Positions 5,922 through 8,770 of a stretch of DNA of 8,770 nt are shown here, in pieces. The position numbers and the translations under genes were made by a program. Numbering within the stretch: position 1 is the first letter of the stretch; each line of letters begins with the position of its first letter. The stretch is taken from NCBI GenBank assembly GCA_020853995.1, contig JADYXV010000048.1:1-8770 (forward strand). The letters run 5' to 3'. Under the pieces are notes generated by a model, which saw only the letters and a program-made list of their open reading frames with translations, did no database searches and had not been told where the DNA came from. This DNA comes from Novosphingobium sp. Lineage in GTDB: Bacteria; Pseudomonadota; Alphaproteobacteria; Sphingomonadales; Sphingomonadaceae.

Positions 5922-6455
5922 ATGGCCGACGAAGGCAACATCATTTCGAATCTCAACCTTGACGAGCAGGGCCTTGGCGGCCCGGTGCCCAATGGCGAAG
6001 ACACGTCACCGGCAATCGGCCTGATCTCACAATATGTGAAAGATCTTTCGGTCGAAAATCCTAATGCGCCGGAAAGCTATCAGTGGACTGAAGTCCCTGA
6101 AATGGCTGTGGACTTCAACATTTCGGCGCGCGTTATCCAGCCGGAAATTCACGAGATCGAATTGAAGGTCAACGTGACGTCAAAGGGTTCACAAGGCACC
6201 GCGTTCATCGTTGAACTGGCCTATTGCGGCCTGATCGGCATGCGCAATGTTCCTGAAGATCAGGCCCATCCGTTCCTGTTCGCCGAAGGTCCGCGCATCC
6301 TGTTCCCCTTCGCCCGCCGCATCATTGCCGATGCCGTGCGCGACGCAGGTTACCCGCCATTGATGCTTGAGCCGATTGATTTCAACGGCTTGTACATGCA
6401 GCAATTGGCGCAGGCCCAAGCAACTGCCGAAGCAGTTCCGGCCGGAAATGCCTGA
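5922..6455 (+). CDS. secB: Protein-export chaperone SecB
   Basis: The 177-residue cytosolic chaperone works as a tetramer. It keeps preproteins unfolded and passes them to SecA at the Sec translocon. Family blocks are clear: ISQYVKDLSVENPNAPESY (35-53), FNISARVI then EIHEIELKVNVTSKG (65-89), AFIVELAYCGLIGMRNVPED (94-113), and the strongly conserved GPRILFPFARRIIADAVRDAGYPPLMLEPIDFNGLY (123-158). A variable N-terminus of about 30 residues precedes the domain. The C-terminal tail (160-177) is rich in Gln and Ala and lacks the cysteine/zinc-related features of SecA tails, as expected. The ATG follows AGGA by about 11 bases. It is divergent from timA and is followed by a strong hairpin, so it may be transcribed on its own. 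I see nothing odd in the frame. Confidence 0.96.
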   Translation: MADEGNIISNLNLDEQGLGGPVPNGEDTSPAIGLISQYVKDLSVENPNAPESYQWTEVPEMAVDFNISARVIQPEIHEIELKVNVTSKGSQGTAFIVELAYCGLIGMRNVPEDQAHPFLFAEGPRILFPFARRIIADAVRDAGYPPLMLEPIDFNGLYMQQLAQAQATAEAVPAGNA

Positions 6456-6464
6456 TTCCCGGAT

Positions 6465-6508
6465 CACTCGAAAGCCCGCTCTACCAAGGTATGAGCGGGT
6501 TTTGAGTG
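6465..6508 (+). terminator. Strong nested hairpin after secB, probable terminator
   Basis: AAAGCCCGCTC (6471-6481) pairs with GAGCGGGTTTT (6493-6503) through 11 pairs, one of them G-U. An outer CACTC/GAGTG stem (6465-6469 and 6504-6508) extends it past a single bulged G70. The loop TACCAAGGTAT can form a small inner stem. The T-run is only four bases and is part of the stem, so it is a non-classical terminator, or an RNA-stabilising or attenuating structure. It ends one base before the murJ ribosome binding site. Confidence 0.65.
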
Positions 6509-6515
6509 AAGGGGG
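6509..6515 (+). promoter_or_regulatory. Ribosome binding site of murJ
   Basis: AAGGGGG lies 6 bases before the ATG at 6522 and directly after the 3' strand of the hairpin, so the hairpin leaves it unpaired. Confidence 0.6.
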
Positions 6516-6521
6516 CAAGCC

Positions 6522-8093
6522 ATGAATCTGCTCAAGGCAACCGGCACGATCGGCGGGCTGACATTGCTCAGCCGCGTGCTGGGTCTTGTGCGCGACAGCC
6601 TGTTTGCGCGGTACGTGGGCGCAGGGTTTGCCTCGGACGCGTTCCTTGTGGCGTTCCGGCTGCCCAATATGTTCCGCGCGCTCTTTGCCGAGGGCGCGTT
6701 TTCATCGGCCTTTATTCCGATGTTTAACCAGAAAGTCGCCGACCCCGAAGGCAAGGGGTTGCGAGACGGGCTGGACTTTGCCGAAGCGGCGCTGGCGGTG
6801 CTGTTGCCGGTGCTGATCGTTATGACAGTGCTGCTGGAAGTCTTCGCCTGGCCGGTCACATTCGTGCTTTCAGGCAAATTCAACGGGGTCAGCGCAGAGC
6901 AGTTTGCCTATGCGGTGCAGCTTTCGCGGCTGACGATCCCCTATCTGATGCTGATCAGCATTGTTTCGCTGTTTGGCGGCATCCTCAATTCGATGAATAA
7001 ATTCTGGGTCAACGCTGCGGCACCGATCCTGTTGAACGTGACGCTGATCGTGGCCCTGCTGGGCTTTCATTCCGATGATCCGCTGATTACCGCGCGAAAT
7101 CAGGCGATTGGCGTTTCTGTTTCGGGTGCGTTGCAACTCGCGTGGCTGGCGTGGGCTTGCCGCAGAAACGGTGTCCGGCTGCGGTTGCGCCGCCCGCGCT
7201 TGTCGCCAGAGATCAAGCGGCTGATGAAGCTGATCCTGCCTGCTGCTGCGGGTGCAGGCGCGGTGCAGATCAATCTGGTGGTTTCGACCGCGCTTGCAGC
7301 ATCGTTGCTGGCCAATGGTTCGGTGACGTATATCTACATGGCCGACCGGCTGAACCAGTTGCCTTTGGGGCTGATTGGCATTGGTCTTGGCACGGTTCTG
7401 CTTCCGACGATTTCGCGGCAATTGGGCGGGGGCGAGGAAGCCGCTGCGATGGATACGCAGAACCGCGGCATGGAACTGGCGTTGCTGCTTACCCTGCCTG
7501 CGGCGATGGCGCTGGTGCTGTGTGGTGAGCCGATTACGGCGGCGCTGTTCGGCTATGGCAAGTTTGATGCGCAAGACACGCACTTTACCGCGCAAGCGCT
7601 GGCGGCGTTTTCTGTCGGTTTGCCGAGCTACATTCTGGTTAAGGTGCTGACGCCGGGCTTCTATGCGCGGCAAGATACAAAAACCCCGGTGCGTTTTGCC
7701 ACTATATCGATGGTGGTAAACCTTGTCGGGAATCTTGTACTGATCATCCCGCTGCAACACATGGGGCCACCTTTGGCCACTGCAATAGCATCCACCATCA
7801 ATGTGTGGATGCTGTACCGCACGTTGGTCAAACGGGGGCATTTTGTGGCTGATGTGCGGCTGAAGCGGCGGGTTTGGCGTCTGGCGCTGGCTGCGGTGGC
7901 AATGGGCGGCGTGTTATGGCTGGGGCAGGGGCTGGTCATGCCCTACGTCGCCGGCACCTGGATGATCCGCCTTGCAGCAATGGCTGCACTGGTCACTTCC
8001 GGAGTGGTGGTCTATGGGCTCGCCACGGTCATTCTGGGGGCGTTCTCCAAGGATGATCTCAAACTTCTCCTGCGGCGTCGCCGTACCAATTGA
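6522..8093 (+). CDS. murJ: Lipid II flippase MurJ
   Basis: This 523-residue inner-membrane protein of the MOP superfamily moves undecaprenyl-linked lipid II from the cytoplasmic to the periplasmic leaflet for peptidoglycan assembly. It is highly hydrophobic throughout, as expected for the family's 14 membrane helices. The N-terminus MNLLKATGTIGGLTLLSRVL lines up with E. coli MurJ residue for residue, so the charged residues needed there are seen at R18, R24, D39, R52 and E57 (FRALFAEGAFSSAFIPMF, 51-68). YIYMADRLNQLPLGLIGIGLGTVLLP (270-295) contains R276, the counterpart of E. coli R270. The C-terminus ends in a basic KLLLRRRRTN tail. Length and start are normal. No promoter of its own is obvious. 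Only 66 bases and a hairpin separate it from secB, and trpS follows after 11 bases, so it is probably transcribed with trpS. Confidence 0.95.
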   Translation: MNLLKATGTIGGLTLLSRVLGLVRDSLFARYVGAGFASDAFLVAFRLPNMFRALFAEGAFSSAFIPMFNQKVADPEGKGLRDGLDFAEAALAVLLPVLIVMTVLLEVFAWPVTFVLSGKFNGVSAEQFAYAVQLSRLTIPYLMLISIVSLFGGILNSMNKFWVNAAAPILLNVTLIVALLGFHSDDPLITARNQAIGVSVSGALQLAWLAWACRRNGVRLRLRRPRLSPEIKRLMKLILPAAAGAGAVQINLVVSTALAASLLANGSVTYIYMADRLNQLPLGLIGIGLGTVLLPTISRQLGGGEEAAAMDTQNRGMELALLLTLPAAMALVLCGEPITAALFGYGKFDAQDTHFTAQALAAFSVGLPSYILVKVLTPGFYARQDTKTPVRFATISMVVNLVGNLVLIIPLQHMGPPLATAIASTINVWMLYRTLVKRGHFVADVRLKRRVWRLALAAVAMGGVLWLGQGLVMPYVAGTWMIRLAAMAALVTSGVVVYGLATVILGAFSKDDLKLLLRRRRTN

Positions 8094-8096
8094 AGG
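8092..8096 (+). promoter_or_regulatory. Ribosome binding site of trpS, overlapping the murJ stop
   Basis: GAAGG shares its first two bases with the murJ TGA and ends 8 bases before the trpS ATG, fitting tight coupling of the two genes. Confidence 0.5.
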
Positions 8097-8104
8097 CCAA
8101 TTCG

Positions 8105-8770
8105 ATGCGCATCGTTTCCGGTATCCAGCCTACGGGCAATCTCCACCTTGGCAATTACCTGGGTGCGATCCGGAACTGGGTGCGCATGCAGGATGAATTT
8201 TCGGCGCAAGGGGGGCAGTGCCTCTATTTCCTTGCAGATTTGCACGCCATTTCCATGCCGCACAATCCGGCGGAACTGGGTTCAAACACGCGCGAGATGG
8301 TGGCGGCACTGGTTTCGTGCGGCATTGATCCGGACAAGTCGATCCTGTTCAACCAGGCGCAAGTGCCCGCCCATGCCGAAATGCAATGGTTGCTGAATGG
8401 CACCGCGCGCATGGGATGGTTGAACCGGATGACGCAGTGGAAGGACAAGGCGGGCAAGAACCGTGAAGGCGCTTCTGTGGCGCTGTTCACTTATCCGGTG
8501 CTGCAAGCCGCTGACGTGCTGCTTTATCAGGCGACGCATGTGCCGGTGGGTGAAGACCAGAAGCAGCATCTGGAACTGGCGCGCGATATTGCGCAAAAGT
8601 TCAACAATGACTTCGCTTCTGAAGATGCACCCGTGTTCACGATGCCGGAACCGATCATTCCGCCGGAAGCGGCGCGCATCATGTCTTTGCGAGATGGCAG
8701 CGCGAAAATGAGCAAGTCTGATCCTTCCGACATGAGCCGGATCAACCTGACCGACGATGCCGATGCGATC
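8105..8770 (+). CDS. trpS: Tryptophanyl-tRNA synthetase, N-terminal part; C-terminus outside window
   Basis: The visible 222 residues are open to the last base. The enzyme is a cytosolic class Ic synthetase that charges tRNA-Trp with tryptophan using ATP. The start MRIVSGIQPTGNLHLGNYLG carries the HIGH-type signature as HLGN (14-17). YFLADLHAIS follows at 41-50. The tryptophan-binding helix YPVLQAADVLLY (130-141) holds D137, matching the Asp that reads the indole nitrogen in family members. VPVGEDQKQHLELARDIA (147-164) is the usual block after it. The second ATP signature is intact as KMSKS (201-205) in AKMSKSDPS. Roughly 110-130 residues of a normal bacterial enzyme should lie to the right. 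It is close behind murJ and probably cotranscribed. Confidence 0.96.
   Translation, partial: MRIVSGIQPTGNLHLGNYLGAIRNWVRMQDEFSAQGGQCLYFLADLHAISMPHNPAELGSNTREMVAALVSCGIDPDKSILFNQAQVPAHAEMQWLLNGTARMGWLNRMTQWKDKAGKNREGASVALFTYPVLQAADVLLYQATHVPVGEDQKQHLELARDIAQKFNNDFASEDAPVFTMPEPIIPPEAARIMSLRDGSAKMSKSDPSDMSRINLTDDADAI

Noticed and set aside
6870..7841. 323-codon minus-strand ORF antisense to murJ
   Set aside because: The product is an Arg/Gln/His-rich chain with no family resemblance, entirely inside murJ, whose key residues are all in place.
1..8770. Defence island, prophage, transposon or toxin-antitoxin system
   Set aside because: Every sizeable frame on the coding strands is accounted for by hydrolase, GST, dapE, smr, mltA, timA, secB, murJ and trpS. 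No transposase, integrase, terminal repeats or repeat array is visible.

Overview
The window looks like chromosomal DNA of an alphaproteobacterium, most likely a sphingomonad (Novosphingobium or a relative). The DNA is GC-rich with matching third-position bias. The SecB, Tim44-like (TimA), MltA and Smr proteins are of alphaproteobacterial type, and the order secB / timA-mltA-smr is one I associate with that class. The placement rests on recalled protein features, not on a database search. I see no insertion sequence, phage gene, CRISPR array, tRNA or rRNA.

Layout. (1) 1-882, minus: the N-terminal 294 residues of an exported beta-lactamase-fold serine hydrolase, running off the left edge. (2) 883-1417: a 535-base spacer between divergent genes, with no convincing gene. 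(3) 1418-3201, plus: a glutathione S-transferase-like gene and dapE (lysine/diaminopimelate synthesis), joined by a one-base TGATG overlap. (4) 3185-5691, minus: timA, mltA (lipoprotein lytic transglycosylase) and an Smr-domain gene, packed as an operon whose last gene overlaps the 3' end of dapE by 17 bases. (5) 5692-5921: a divergent promoter region with two dyad elements. (6) 5922-6455, plus: secB, followed by a strong hairpin. (7) 6522-8770, plus: murJ (lipid II flippase) and the 5' two thirds of trpS, which runs off the right edge.

Taken together this is mostly an envelope and housekeeping locus. DapE supplies diaminopimelate for the peptidoglycan stem peptide, MurJ flips lipid II, MltA cleaves glycan strands, SecB feeds preproteins to the Sec translocon, and TimA is an inner-membrane-anchored protein of the Tim44 family. 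No novel system is evident. The points most worth checking are the dyad-rich secB/timA intergenic region, the nested hairpin abutting the murJ ribosome binding site, the dapE/smr 3' overlap, the 535-base spacer and the start codons of mltA and timA.
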